Shown: positions 51,280 to 61,028, counted from the stretch's first letter. The stretch: DNA of 64,000 nt from Rathayibacter_A sp036510655 (GCA_036510655.1 DATCDQ010000081.1:1-64000), one strand, 5' to 3'. A program made the numbers and translations. Notes: generated by a model not told the origin, from the letters alone.

Positions 51280-52799
51280 CCGAGATCAGGCGAGATATCG
51301 TTCTGAGCGCCAGGGACGTCGTGAAGACATACGGTGGAACGCAGGCGCTCAAAGGTGTCAACTTCGACATCCGTCGCGGCACCGTCACCACCCTGTTCGG
51401 GGAGAACGGCGCAGGCAAGTCGACGCTCATGAAAATCCTCTCAGGCGTCGAGTCTCCGACGTCCGGTGAGATCGTTCTCGACGGGGGGCTTGTGAGCTTT
51501 CCGTCCCCGGTGGAGGCGCGCGCTCACGGCATCTCAATTATCCACCAGGAACTCAGCCTGGCCCCCAACCTCAATGTGCGTGACAACATCTTCATGGGTC
51601 GCGAACTGCGCGGTGCGACCGGGATCGATTTTGCAGAAGAGGCGCGACAGACGCGCCTTTTGATGGCAGAACTCGAGGAGGACATCGATCCGCTGACTCT
51701 CGTCTCCGACCTCCGACTCGGGGAGCAGCAGATCGTGGAAATCGCGCGGGCGCTGTCGGTTGATTCGCGGATTCTGATCATGGACGAGCCGACATCGGCG
51801 CTGAGCGCCTCCGAGGTCGAGGTTCTCTTCCGCGTGATTCACGAGTTGAAAGCCAAGGGCGTCTCGCTCGTCTACATCTCACACCATCTGGAGGAAGCGC
51901 TACAGATCACCGACTACGCCGTCGTGCTCCGGGACGGAGCCATCACCGCGACTGCCGATGCACACGATATCGACCTCGAGTGGATCGTGCAGAAGATGGT
52001 GGGTGCTGGCTTCGACCTCGGCAAACCCCCCACCGGATATGAATTCGGTAACGTTGCGTTGTCGATCGAGGACGTGAGCGTTGCCGACGTCGAGAACCCG
52101 GATCGTTCCGTTGTCGATCGGCTTTCCCTGTCGGTGCGCACGGGTGAGATCGTCTGCATTTACGGGCTCATGGGCGCCGGCCGCACGGAGTTACTGGAGG
52201 CTGTCGCCGGCCGGATGCCGGTGAGCGGCGGTCGTGTCCTGTTGCGCGGTGAGGACGTTTCGAGCCTGACGATCGCCGAGCGCATTGCTAAGGGCCTGAG
52301 CCTTGTCCCAGAAGATCGACAACGCGACGGTCTTGTGCAGACCATGACGGTCGGGCGCAATCTCTCGCTTGCCAGCATCGGCGCGTTTACGCGAGGCCTG
52401 TTCTTATCGCGAAGTCGCGAGCAGGCGCTCGTGAACGACGGCATTCGTGACGTTCGTGTGAAGACCGAGGGCGGCGGCGCGGCAATTGGCTCCCTTTCCG
52501 GGGGCAATCAGCAGAAGGTCGTCATCGGCAAGATGCTCGCGACCAACCCAGACGTCATCCTTCTGGATGAACCAAGCCGCGGAATCGATGTCGGCGCCAA
52601 GGGTGAAGTGTTTCGGCTGATTGCCGAGCGCGCCGCGGCCGGCCTCGCCGTCATTTACTCGACCTCGGAAGTGGGGGAGTGCCTCAGCATCGCCCATCGG
52701 ATCGTCGTGATGAGTCGAGGCCGTATCTCTGCCGAGTTCGGCTCCGAGACCACCAAAGAGCAAATCATGGCGGCCTCGGGCGAGGCCGTAGTCTCGTGA
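51276..52799 (+). CDS. Ribose-type sugar ABC transporter, double ATPase
   Basis: A 507-residue RbsA-type protein with two ABC domains. First: GENGAGKSTLMKIL, LRLGEQQIVEIARAL, ILIMDEPTSAL. Second: YGLMGAGRTELLEAV (degenerate Walker A), LSGGNQQKVVIGKML, VILLDEPSRGIDVG. Imports a sugar or polyol with the following permease and binding protein. Confidence 0.9.
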   Translation: MTEIRRDIVLSARDVVKTYGGTQALKGVNFDIRRGTVTTLFGENGAGKSTLMKILSGVESPTSGEIVLDGGLVSFPSPVEARAHGISIIHQELSLAPNLNVRDNIFMGRELRGATGIDFAEEARQTRLLMAELEEDIDPLTLVSDLRLGEQQIVEIARALSVDSRILIMDEPTSALSASEVEVLFRVIHELKAKGVSLVYISHHLEEALQITDYAVVLRDGAITATADAHDIDLEWIVQKMVGAGFDLGKPPTGYEFGNVALSIEDVSVADVENPDRSVVDRLSLSVRTGEIVCIYGLMGAGRTELLEAVAGRMPVSGGRVLLRGEDVSSLTIAERIAKGLSLVPEDRQRDGLVQTMTVGRNLSLASIGAFTRGLFLSRSREQALVNDGIRDVRVKTEGGGAAIGSLSGGNQQKVVIGKMLATNPDVILLDEPSRGIDVGAKGEVFRLIAERAAAGLAVIYSTSEVGECLSIAHRIVVMSRGRISAEFGSETTKEQIMAASGEAVVS

Positions 52800-52863
52800 T
52801 TCGCGCATCGCTGTCCTCACCACCACTCCCTGAACACAGACCCAGAAAACAAGGAAGACCGAC

Positions 52864-54000
52864 ATGACAACTCCGTCCAAAGAAGGGCGTACGAACTCAC
52901 GGCCCGGGCTGTTCGCCGGCGGCTTCAGTATCGGAAAAGTTCTACTCGAGGGACGCGCGTTCCTCGCGCTGATCGTCATCATCTTGGTGTTCTCGATGCT
53001 GTCGCCCGACTACTTCACAGTCAACAATGTGCTCACGATGTCGTCTCACGTCTCGATCTACGCCCTGCTGGCGATCGGTTCGCTGCTGGTCATTTTGAAC
53101 GGCGGTATCGACCTGTCCGTTGGCTCGACGCTCGGACTCTCCGGCGTAATGGCGGGCTTGATGATGAAGGGGATCAACATCAAGGCGCTTGGGATCACAC
53201 TGTTCCCGTCCGTCTGGGTCGTGGTCATCATCGCCTGCGCTGTCGGCGCGTTCATCGGGTTACTCAACGGCATTCTAGTGGCACGATTCAAGGTCGCCCC
53301 ATTCGTCGCCACCCTGGGCACGCTCTATGCAGTCCGCGGCGTAGCCCTCTTGATTACGAACGGCCTGACCTACAACGACCTCTCCGGCAAGCCGGAGCTG
53401 GGCAATACAGGATTCGATTGGTTGGGCTTCAATACTCTGATCGGCATCCCAATCGGCGTTCTCGTGATGATCGCCGTCGCGATCGTTGGAAGCGTCGTGC
53501 TGAACCGTACTGTCTTCGGACGCTGGCTGTACGCGTCGGGCGGCAATGAGCGCGCCGCGGAATTATCGGGTGTGCCGGTGAGAAAGGTCAAGGTCTGGGT
53601 GTACGTGGCATCCGGTGTTTGCGCGGCGATCGCCGGTGTGATCCTCTCGTCAGAACTCACCTCGGCTTCTCCGACTGCCGGAACCACGTATGAGTTGACT
53701 GCCATCGCGGCTGTCGTCATCGGCGGAGCATCGCTGATGGGAGGCCGCGGCAACATCCGCGGTACGCTCCTCGGCGCATTCGTGATCGGGTTCTTGTCAG
53801 ACGGTCTCGTGATCGTGGGCGTCTCGTCGTATTGGCAGACCGTCTTCACGGGCGCGGTCATCATCCTTGCGGTGCTCCTGAACGCCGTGCAGTATCGCGG
53901 CCGTCGCAAGAGGCAAGCAGCGGACGGGGCTCCACCCGGCAATTCTTCCCGGCTAGGGCCGCCGGAATCGGCTCCTCCATTAGAGAAAATCGCCGGCTAA
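52864..54000 (+). CDS. Ribose-type sugar ABC transporter permease
   Basis: A 378-residue RbsC-type permease with about 8-10 helices (ALIVIILVFSMLSPDYFTVN; ALLAIGSLLVILNGGIDLSV; AAVVIGGASLMGGRGNIRGT). The GGIDLSVGS and GGxxxxGGxGxI motifs are family hallmarks. It probably acts as a homodimer. The C-terminal ~30 residues are polar and variable. Confidence 0.9.
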   Translation: MTTPSKEGRTNSRPGLFAGGFSIGKVLLEGRAFLALIVIILVFSMLSPDYFTVNNVLTMSSHVSIYALLAIGSLLVILNGGIDLSVGSTLGLSGVMAGLMMKGINIKALGITLFPSVWVVVIIACAVGAFIGLLNGILVARFKVAPFVATLGTLYAVRGVALLITNGLTYNDLSGKPELGNTGFDWLGFNTLIGIPIGVLVMIAVAIVGSVVLNRTVFGRWLYASGGNERAAELSGVPVRKVKVWVYVASGVCAAIAGVILSSELTSASPTAGTTYELTAIAAVVIGGASLMGGRGNIRGTLLGAFVIGFLSDGLVIVGVSSYWQTVFTGAVIILAVLLNAVQYRGRRKRQAADGAPPGNSSRLGPPESAPPLEKIAG

Positions 54001-54032
54001 CCCGGCTTCACCCCCATCGAAAGGATCACAGC

Positions 54033-55019
54033 ATGTCTAGAAGGACAACACTGGCGCTCATCGCCGGTGCGGCAATTGCCGTCACAACGCTCGCCGGATG
54101 TTCGTCAGGAGGCACGACTTCTGGTAGCAGTGGCGCAGCAAAGAAGGGCGGGCTGATCTCGATCATTGTCAATGACCCGTCCAATCCCTACTGGCTCACG
54201 GAAGGCAACGTCGCGGCGGCCGAGGCAAAGACGTTGGGCTACACGTCACACGTCGGTGCGTCGAAGGGCGACACCAACACCGAGAGCAACCTCATCGATA
54301 CGGCGATCGCGAATAAGTCGGTTGCGATCATCCTCGACCCCGCCAACGCGAGTGGATCGATCGGCGCAGTGAAGAAGGCGAATGCTGCGAACATCCCCGT
54401 CTTCCTCGTGAACGCAGAGATCAACCAGTCGGGTCTCGCTAAGGCACAGCTCGTCTCGAACAATGCGCAGGGCGCCGCAATCGGCGCTCAGCAGTGGGTA
54501 AAGGACATTGGGCAGAAGGCCGACTACGTCGAGCTGTTCGGTGCACCCTCCGACAACAACGCAGCGACCCGTTCGAACGGCTACAAGACCGTCTTGTCTC
54601 AGTACCCTGGCCTCGTCGAAGTCGGCAAGGACGTCGCAAACTGGGACCGCACGCAGGGTTACAACAAAACACAGTCATTGCTGCAGGCGCACCCGAACAT
54701 TACCGGCCTGATCGCCGGCAATGACGAGATGGCGCTCGGCGCGATCGCGGCACTCAAGCAGGCGAACAAGCTGTCGCAGGTGAAGGTGGGTGGCTTCGAC
54801 GGTTCCCCGGACGCGGTCACGGCGATCAAGGCAGGCGAATTGCAATACACGGTACTTCAGCCGGTTGCGACTTTTGCCAAGAAGGCCGTTCAGGAAGCGG
54901 ACTCTTACTTGCGAACAGGTAAGACCGGAGCGTCGTCGGAGAAGCAGCTCTTCGACTGCATCCTGATCACGAAGGACAACGTGAACGACTTCACGGGTCC
55001 GTTCACCCTGAAGGGCTGA
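54033..55019 (+). CDS. Ribose-type sugar/polyol-binding lipoprotein
   Basis: A 328-residue type I periplasmic-binding-fold lipoprotein. Signal TTLALIAGAAIAVTTLAG followed by the lipobox Cys (LAGC), then a Ser/Gly linker. IIVNDPSNPYWLTEGNVAA, AIILDPANASG and GLIAGNDEMALGA are typical of RbsB-like proteins. ATG 54033 follows AAAGGA; the frame is open upstream into the permease. Confidence 0.9.
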   Translation: MSRRTTLALIAGAAIAVTTLAGCSSGGTTSGSSGAAKKGGLISIIVNDPSNPYWLTEGNVAAAEAKTLGYTSHVGASKGDTNTESNLIDTAIANKSVAIILDPANASGSIGAVKKANAANIPVFLVNAEINQSGLAKAQLVSNNAQGAAIGAQQWVKDIGQKADYVELFGAPSDNNAATRSNGYKTVLSQYPGLVEVGKDVANWDRTQGYNKTQSLLQAHPNITGLIAGNDEMALGAIAALKQANKLSQVKVGGFDGSPDAVTAIKAGELQYTVLQPVATFAKKAVQEADSYLRTGKTGASSEKQLFDCILITKDNVNDFTGPFTLKG

Positions 55020-55102
55020 CAGCGGCATATCAACGCAGAGCCGGCCACCGTCCGAACGGGCGGTAGCCGGCTCCAACCGCCGACACAGGAGAAATCGACA
55101 CC

Positions 55103-56833
55103 ATGACCTACCTCTACAACGATCCGGTGGACTTCACCGATGAGCTGATCGACGGTTTCGTTGCGGCCAACGGTCGCTGGGTTCGCCGCGTGCCCGGCGG
55201 AGTGGTGCGCAACGTGAAACCGGTGTCTGGCCAGGTCGCGGTCGTCATCGGTGGTGGGTCGGGCCACTATCCGGCGTTTGCCGGTCTGGTTGGCCCGGGG
55301 CTTGCGCACGGCGCGGCCATGGGTAATCTGTTTGCGTCTCCCTCTGCTCAACAGGTCTACTCGGTCGCGAAGGCGGCCTCCGCCGGCGGCGGGGTGTTGC
55401 TCAGCTACGGAAACTATGCGGGCGACGTCCTGAACTTCACGCAGGCCCAGGATCGGCTGATTGCCGAAGGCATCCCGTGCCGCACAGTCATCGTGACCGA
55501 CGACGTGTCAAGCGCATCGCTTGAGGAGATCGGCAAACGGCGGGGCATCGCTGGTGACCTGGCCGTGTTCAAGGCGGCGGCCGCGGCGGCGGAATCCGGG
55601 GCCAACCTCGCTGAGGTCGCTCGCATCGCGGAGAAGGCAAATGAGCGCACCCGATCCTTCGGTGTCGCATTCTCCGGCTGCACGCTGCCGGGGGCAGACG
55701 AGCCGCTGTTTACCGTACCGCACGGGCGCATGGCGGTCGGCATGGGCATCCACGGCGAACAGGGAATCGATGAGACAGACATTCCGCGCGCCAACGACCT
55801 GGCCGCACTGTTGGTGAATAGGCTGCTCGAAGAACGACCGGCGAATTCGGCCGCCGGTGCACGCGCCGGCGTCATTCTCAACGGCCTCGGTTCCGTGAAA
55901 TATGAAGAGCTTTTCGTGCTCTACGGCACGGTCTCACGGCTGTTGAGTGAAGCACGCGTCGACATCGTCGAACCCGAAGTCGGAGAGCTGGTCACAAGTT
56001 TTCAGATGGCCGGCCTCTCTCTCACCCTGTTCTGGCTCGATGACGAGCTCGAACAGTTGTGGCGGGCCGCCGCCTACACTCCGGCCTATCGCAAGGGCAG
56101 CGTGATCGAGACCGAGGCGTGGTCGGGCCCCGGCGGCGAGCGGGAAGCCGTTGTTGCGGTTGGCGCCGCATCCGCCGCGTCGCAGCTTAGTGCGGAGGTC
56201 GTCGTGCGCGCGCTCGCAGCAACGAAGAAGACCGTGGATGACAACGTCGACGAACTGGGCCGACTCGATGCGATTGCCGGGGACGGCGACCACGGAATCG
56301 GCATGCAACGCGGTGCCACCGCGGCAGCCACGGCGGCCGAGCAGGTCTTCGGTCTCGGCGCAGGTGCGGGAACGGTGCTCGCCCGCGCCGGCGACGCCTG
56401 GGCCGATCGGGCCGGCGGCACGTCCGGCGCGCTGTGGGGGATCGCCTTGCGGAGCCTCGGCGCGGCTGTCGGCGACGCTGCCACCGCGGATGCCGCGAGC
56501 GTGGCTGTAGGCGTGAGCGCGGCTCGCGACGAGATAGCGAAATTTGGAAAGGCGCAGCTCGGCGACAAGACGCTGCTCGACACATTGATCCCATTCAGTG
56601 AGGCTCTGTCGGACGCCGCGCAGCGCGGCGACGATCTTGCGACGGCCTGGGGTCAGGCTTCCGCGGTGGCCGATCAGGCGGCGGACAGCACCGCGGCGCT
56701 CGTTCCGAAAATCGGCCGGGCGCGACCGCATATCGAAAAGAGTGTCGGCACGCCCGATCCGGGCGCAGTTTCCATGGCGCTGATCATCAGGGCCATCCAT
56801 CACGTATTGCTTGAGAAGGGATCACTGTCATGA
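55103..56833 (+). CDS. Dihydroxyacetone-kinase-family (DhaK-DhaL) ketose kinase
   Basis: A 576-residue ATP-dependent kinase fusing DhaK and DhaL domains. DhaK: VIGGGSGHYPAFAGLVGPG, substrate-binding His217 in GMGIHGEQG. DhaL: AIAGDGDHGIGMQRG (metal/ATP site) and DRAGGTSGALWGI. Fusions of this kind phosphorylate dihydroxyacetone or, in tetritol pathways, D- or L-erythrulose. The RpiB-like and TIM-like partners favour erythrulose here. Confidence 0.88.
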   Translation: MTYLYNDPVDFTDELIDGFVAANGRWVRRVPGGVVRNVKPVSGQVAVVIGGGSGHYPAFAGLVGPGLAHGAAMGNLFASPSAQQVYSVAKAASAGGGVLLSYGNYAGDVLNFTQAQDRLIAEGIPCRTVIVTDDVSSASLEEIGKRRGIAGDLAVFKAAAAAAESGANLAEVARIAEKANERTRSFGVAFSGCTLPGADEPLFTVPHGRMAVGMGIHGEQGIDETDIPRANDLAALLVNRLLEERPANSAAGARAGVILNGLGSVKYEELFVLYGTVSRLLSEARVDIVEPEVGELVTSFQMAGLSLTLFWLDDELEQLWRAAAYTPAYRKGSVIETEAWSGPGGEREAVVAVGAASAASQLSAEVVVRALAATKKTVDDNVDELGRLDAIAGDGDHGIGMQRGATAAATAAEQVFGLGAGAGTVLARAGDAWADRAGGTSGALWGIALRSLGAAVGDAATADAASVAVGVSAARDEIAKFGKAQLGDKTLLDTLIPFSEALSDAAQRGDDLATAWGQASAVADQAADSTAALVPKIGRARPHIEKSVGTPDPGAVSMALIIRAIHHVLLEKGSLS

Positions 56834-57300
56834 CGGACAAATTGCGAATCGTAGTCGGTTCGGACGACGCGGGGTTCGACTATAAGGAAGCACTCAAGGC
56901 GGACTTCGAGGCCAGTGATCTGGTCGAGTTCGTGCAAGACGTCGGCGTCGACGCGTCAGGACACACGCCGTACCCGACGATCGCCATTGCGGCTGCCGAG
57001 CTGGTCGCCCAGGGCAAGGCCGACCGAGCGCTGCTCGTTTGCGGCACGGGGCTCGGAGTCGCCATTGCGGCGAACAAGGTGCAAGGCATCCGTGCGGCAA
57101 CGGCGCACGACAGCTACTCGGTCGAGCGGGCGGTGCTGAGCAACAATGCGCAGGTGTTGACGTTCGGCCAGCGCGTCGTGGGCCTAGAACTCGCGCGGCG
57201 CCTTGCCCGCGAGTGGCTCACCTACCGCTTCGACGAGGGCTCCGCCTCCGCGCAAAAGGTCAAGGTGATCGAGGACTATGAGTCAGATGATCCACGTTGA
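56830..57300 (+). CDS. RpiB-family sugar-phosphate isomerase
   Basis: A 156-residue RpiB/LacA/LacB isomerase. The catalytic Cys71 in LLVCGTGLGVAIAANK and the HTPYPTIAIAAAE segment are clear. The N-terminal loop reads GSDDAGFDYK, with Asp where RpiB normally has His (SDHAG). The homologues EryI/DerI convert D-erythrulose 4-phosphate to D-erythrose 4-phosphate; the operon supports this over ribose 5-phosphate. ATG overlaps the kinase stop by 4 bp. Confidence 0.85.
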   Translation: MTDKLRIVVGSDDAGFDYKEALKADFEASDLVEFVQDVGVDASGHTPYPTIAIAAAELVAQGKADRALLVCGTGLGVAIAANKVQGIRAATAHDSYSVERAVLSNNAQVLTFGQRVVGLELARRLAREWLTYRFDEGSASAQKVKVIEDYESDDPR

Positions 57301-57330
57301 CATCGCGCGCGTACGCCGACGAGCGCGCTC

Positions 57331-58113
57331 ATGAGCGGTTCGGATCTCCAGCCCTTGTTCATCGGGGTCAGCCTGAAGATGTACTTCGATCAGGTGCAGA
57401 CCCTGCGCTGGTGCAATCAGGTCGCTGCAATTGCCCGCCAGCATCAGGCCCTTGCATCGGGAGTCGTGGAGCTCGTCGTGATCCCCAGCTTCACCGCGCT
57501 GTCGGCTGCGGCAGCCGTGTTCGACGGCATCGGCGTCGGGCTCGGCGCTCAGGACTTATTTTGGGAGGATCGGGGTGCATTTACTGGGGAGGTCAGTGGA
57601 CCACAATTGACGCAAGTCGGCTGCGGCTACGTCGAGATCGGGCATGCGGAGCGGCGACGACTTTTCCACGACGACGAGTCCGTGCTGCAGTTGAAGGTGG
57701 TCGCTGCAACGCGCAACGCGCTCGTGCCGATCCTGTGCGTGGGCGAAAGCACCCGAATCGCCGCTGAGTCTGCCGCGGACGCCTGCATCGAGCAGTTGGC
57801 ATCGATGACTGCTCCGGCAATCCAGGCCGGTGCGGTGATTCAGACGGTGGTCGCCTACGAGCCGGAGTGGGCAATTGGCGCGGACCGGCCGGCGTCGGCC
57901 GATCACATTCGCCGCGTCTGTTCCTCGATCAAGGAGTGGCTCGACGAGCATCCGTCGCTGGGCGGCAGTCGTGTGATCTATGGCGGGAGCGCCGGCCCCG
58001 GCCTCGTCGGCGAGTTGGGGCGCGCCGTCGACGGTGTTTTCCTTGGCCGGTTCGCTCATGAACCCGAGGCACTTGTTGGTGTCCTCGACGAAGCACTCGT
58101 CTTGGCCGGATAG
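57331..58113 (+). CDS. Triosephosphate-isomerase-like tetrulose-phosphate isomerase
   Basis: A 260-residue TIM barrel with all three key residues: Lys16 (SLKMYF), His105 (EIGHAERRR), Glu177 (AYEPEWAIG), and the phosphate loop YGGSAGPG. The almost invariant Asn of NWK in glycolytic TIM is Ser14 here. This, and the neighbours, point to an EryH/LerI-type isomerase (L-erythrulose 1-phosphate to D-erythrulose 4-phosphate) rather than the glycolytic enzyme. Confidence 0.82.
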   Translation: MSGSDLQPLFIGVSLKMYFDQVQTLRWCNQVAAIARQHQALASGVVELVVIPSFTALSAAAAVFDGIGVGLGAQDLFWEDRGAFTGEVSGPQLTQVGCGYVEIGHAERRRLFHDDESVLQLKVVAATRNALVPILCVGESTRIAAESAADACIEQLASMTAPAIQAGAVIQTVVAYEPEWAIGADRPASADHIRRVCSSIKEWLDEHPSLGGSRVIYGGSAGPGLVGELGRAVDGVFLGRFAHEPEALVGVLDEALVLAG

Positions 58114-58265
58114 CGATCGCGTCTGATGAGCGTTCTTCGGTCATCGGCAGCCGTAGGAATATTCAGATCTGACCGGGCGGGCAGGGGGGCCAAGATGGTA
58201 ACCACATCGTGTGCGCTTCGCCGGGCGATAAGGCGTACCTGGCGACCCGCGGAAGGAGCGGACTG

Positions 58266-59102
58266 ATGACTGAGCACACGGCGGCGGAGACGCGGCGGCT
58301 ACCGCGGCAGGTCGAACGGCAGCGCGCGATCTCCGAGGCAGTGATGGCAGAGGGCGCCGTGCGAATCGAGCAACTCGCCGAGCGCTTCAATATCAGCCTG
58401 ATGACCGTGCACCGCGACCTCGACGAATTAGAATCCCGAGGCCTGCTGCGCAAGTCACGAGGCGTGGCCACAGCGCAATCCTCGAGCCTGGTCGAATCGA
58501 GCGACGTCTACCGTGCTGGGCAGCAACTGGCCGAGAAACGCGCACTTGCGCAGGCTGCAATGGAGTTCATCGATCCGGGTCAGTCGATTTTCCTGGACGA
58601 CTCGACAACGGTGCAACAGATGGCAGGGTTACTTTCGGAGAAGACGCCGCTCACGGTGATCACAAACGTGTTGACGCTGTTGAACGAGTTGCACGGGGTG
58701 CGCGGCATCTCACTCGTGGCCCTGGGCGGAAATTACTACAACTGGTGCAGCGCATTCATGGGTCGAATGACAAACGAGGCCATTTCAAAGCTGCGCGCCG
58801 ACGTGTTCGTGATGTCCACCGCAGCCATCACCGATGACACCTGCTTTTTCCAGACCCCGGAAACGGTTGACACAAAACGCGCCATGTTCGACTCGGCGTC
58901 TACTCGAATTCTCGTGACGGACCGCACGAAGTTCCAGAAGAGAGCGTTACACGCACTGGCGCATCTCACCGAGTTCGATGTTGTGATCGTCGATGCCGCG
59001 ACCGCGAAAGCGGACATCGCTCGCCTACGGTCACAGGACATCCAGGTGGTCGTCGCCCCGGATATGCCGCGGTCCGTCGCTCAATCAAAGGAGACACCAT
59101 GA
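58266..59102 (+). CDS. DeoR-family transcriptional regulator
   Basis: A 278-residue repressor: N-terminal helix-turn-helix VRIEQLAERFNISLMTVHRD, then the sugar-phosphate-binding DeoR C-domain (IFLDDSTTVQQMA, LTVITNVLTLLNELHG, LVALGGNYYNW, MFDSASTRILVTDRTKF). ATG 58266 follows GGAAGGAG. It lies inside the operon with a 152-bp gap upstream, probably an internal promoter, and presumably senses a tetrulose phosphate. Confidence 0.88.
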   Translation: MTEHTAAETRRLPRQVERQRAISEAVMAEGAVRIEQLAERFNISLMTVHRDLDELESRGLLRKSRGVATAQSSSLVESSDVYRAGQQLAEKRALAQAAMEFIDPGQSIFLDDSTTVQQMAGLLSEKTPLTVITNVLTLLNELHGVRGISLVALGGNYYNWCSAFMGRMTNEAISKLRADVFVMSTAAITDDTCFFQTPETVDTKRAMFDSASTRILVTDRTKFQKRALHALAHLTEFDVVIVDAATAKADIARLRSQDIQVVVAPDMPRSVAQSKETP

Positions 59103-60130
59103 ATGAGATTCCCCAGATGATGAGGGCAAGCGTTCTACTGCGCGCCGCCACGCTCGAGGTGCAAGAGCGCCCAGTGCCATCGGTTGCGCACGATCAAGTA
59201 CTGATCCGGGTGTCATCGGTGGGCGTGTGCGGTTCCGATGTGCATTTCTATAAGGAAGGTGGCCTCGGCGACTGGGTCGTGAGGGAGCCGCTCGTTCTCG
59301 GGCATGAAGCCGGCGGAACGATCGTGGCCGTCGGCGCCGCGGTCGATACGTCTCGCGTCGGCGAGCGTGTGTCGATTGAGCCACAGCGGCCGAGCACCAC
59401 GTCACGTGAGACTATGAGCGGGCGTTATAACCTCGACCCTGAGATGGAATTCTACGCAGTTCCCGGCGTTGACGGCGCGTTCGCGGAGTACGTAACCATC
59501 CAGTCGCATTTTGCCCACGCGATTCCGGATGCCATGAGCAACGATGCTGCTGCACTGCTTGAACCGTTGTCCGTCGCCATCGCGACGGCGCGCAAGGCGC
59601 GGTTCACGGTCGGTTCCCGTGTCCTTATCACCGGGAGCGGACCGATCGGAATCGTCACAGCACAAGTGGCGCGCGCATACGGAGCAAGTGAGATCATCGT
59701 CACAGACCTGGATGAACAGCGCAGAGACCAGGCGCTTCGATTCGGCGCGACCAGGGCTATCGACCCAGCTGTCGAGGCCGTCGGCACGCTTGCCCTCGAC
59801 GTAGACGCGTTCATCGACGCGTCCGGAGCAGGGGTCGCCGTCAAGACCGGAATCCGCGAGGTGCGCCCTGGTGGGCGAGTGGTTTTGGTCGGGATGGGGG
59901 CGCCGGAAGTGGCGCTGCCGATCCCGGTAATCCAGAACAACGAACTCGTCGTGACGGGTGTTTTCCGCTATGCAAACACCTGGCCAACGGCGATCGACCT
60001 GGTCAAGCGGGGCATGGTCGACCTCGATGGAATGGTGACAGGTCACTATGGGCTGGACCAGGTCGAAGAAGCACTCCTCTCAGCCGGCGATCCGGCAACA
60101 CTGAAGTCGATCGTGCATCCGGACCGCTAG
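59099..60130 (+). CDS. Polyol dehydrogenase 2, lacking structural-zinc cysteines
   Basis: A 343-residue sorbitol/xylitol-dehydrogenase-like enzyme. Catalytic-zinc residues are kept: Cys44 (VGVCGSD), GHE (His69, Glu70) and LLEPLSVAI. In the lobe where the four structural-zinc cysteines normally lie (pattern CGxCxxCxxGRYNLC), the sequence is RPSTTSRETMSGRYNLDPEM with none. The NAD fold (ITGSGPIGIVTAQVARA) is intact. Coupled to deoR by a 4-bp overlap. Likely oxidises a second tetritol or the other stereocentre. Confidence 0.87.
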   Translation: MNEIPQMMRASVLLRAATLEVQERPVPSVAHDQVLIRVSSVGVCGSDVHFYKEGGLGDWVVREPLVLGHEAGGTIVAVGAAVDTSRVGERVSIEPQRPSTTSRETMSGRYNLDPEMEFYAVPGVDGAFAEYVTIQSHFAHAIPDAMSNDAAALLEPLSVAIATARKARFTVGSRVLITGSGPIGIVTAQVARAYGASEIIVTDLDEQRRDQALRFGATRAIDPAVEAVGTLALDVDAFIDASGAGVAVKTGIREVRPGGRVVLVGMGAPEVALPIPVIQNNELVVTGVFRYANTWPTAIDLVKRGMVDLDGMVTGHYGLDQVEEALLSAGDPATLKSIVHPDR

Positions 60131-60176
60131 TGCCAGTGACAGACTTGGAAGCTAACACGGTGAAGGAGAGCCACGA

Positions 60177-61028
60177 ATGAAGATCGCGGTAACGGGCGGG
60201 TCGGGAAAACTCGGACGCACAGTGGTGGGAGTGCTCGGTGAGGCCGGGAACGATGTGACCAATCTGGACCAGTCCGGTATCCGTGGCCCCGGTTTTCTCA
60301 AGGTCGACCTCACTGATTACGGTCAAGTCGTGGACGCGTTGTTCGGCGTGCGCGACGGCGCCGACGCATCCGGATACGACGCGGTCGTGCATCTCGGAGC
60401 GATTCCGGCACCCGGCATCTTGAGCGATGTCGCGACGTTCCACAACAACGTGCTGAGCACGTTCAACGTGTTTCAGGCTGCAAGGCGGGCCGGCATCTCC
60501 AACATCGTCTATGCGTCGAGCGAGACCGTGCTCGGCTTGCCGTTCGACGTGCCGCCGCCCTACATTCCGGTCGATGAGGAATATGCGGCCCGCCCTGAGT
60601 CGACGTATTCGCTGGTCAAGCACCTCGAAGAGCAGATGGCGATTCAGCTAACCCGCTGGGACCCGCAGCTGAAGATCATCGCGCTGCGATTCTCGAACGT
60701 GATGGACGACGAGGACTATGCCGCCTTCCCGGCTTTCGATGCGGACGCGACGCTGCGCAAGTGGAACCTCTGGGGCTACATCGACGGCCGAGACGGGGCA
60801 CAAGCGGTGCAGAAGGCGCTCGAACTGCAGACGACCGGTTTCGACCGATTCATCATCGCTGCAGCCGACACCGTGATGACCCGGCCGAATGCGGAGCTCG
60901 TGGCCGAGGTGTTCCCCGGCGTCGAGTTGCGAGGCGACCTCGGTGAGCACGACACGATGCTCTCGATTGACAAGGCGCGGCGGGTGCTCGGCTTCGATCC
61001 ACAGCACTCCTGGCGCGACGCGCGGTAG
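60177..61028 (+). CDS. NAD-dependent epimerase/dehydratase (extended SDR)
   Basis: A 283-residue extended short-chain dehydrogenase: VTGGSGKLGRTVVGVLGEAG nucleotide loop, VHLGAIPAPG, and the catalytic YSLVK (Tyr/Lys) in STYSLVKHLEEQM. Short for a nucleotide-sugar epimerase and closer to hexuronate/ketose reductases of this superfamily. Last gene of the operon; its role there is unclear. Confidence 0.82.
   Translation: MKIAVTGGSGKLGRTVVGVLGEAGNDVTNLDQSGIRGPGFLKVDLTDYGQVVDALFGVRDGADASGYDAVVHLGAIPAPGILSDVATFHNNVLSTFNVFQAARRAGISNIVYASSETVLGLPFDVPPPYIPVDEEYAARPESTYSLVKHLEEQMAIQLTRWDPQLKIIALRFSNVMDDEDYAAFPAFDADATLRKWNLWGYIDGRDGAQAVQKALELQTTGFDRFIIAAADTVMTRPNAELVAEVFPGVELRGDLGEHDTMLSIDKARRVLGFDPQHSWRDAR

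Noticed and set aside
57331..58113. Glycolytic triosephosphate isomerase (tpiA)
   Set aside because: Asn of NWK is replaced, and the gene sits in a polyol operon rather than with gap-pgk; a tetrulose-phosphate isomerase is more likely.
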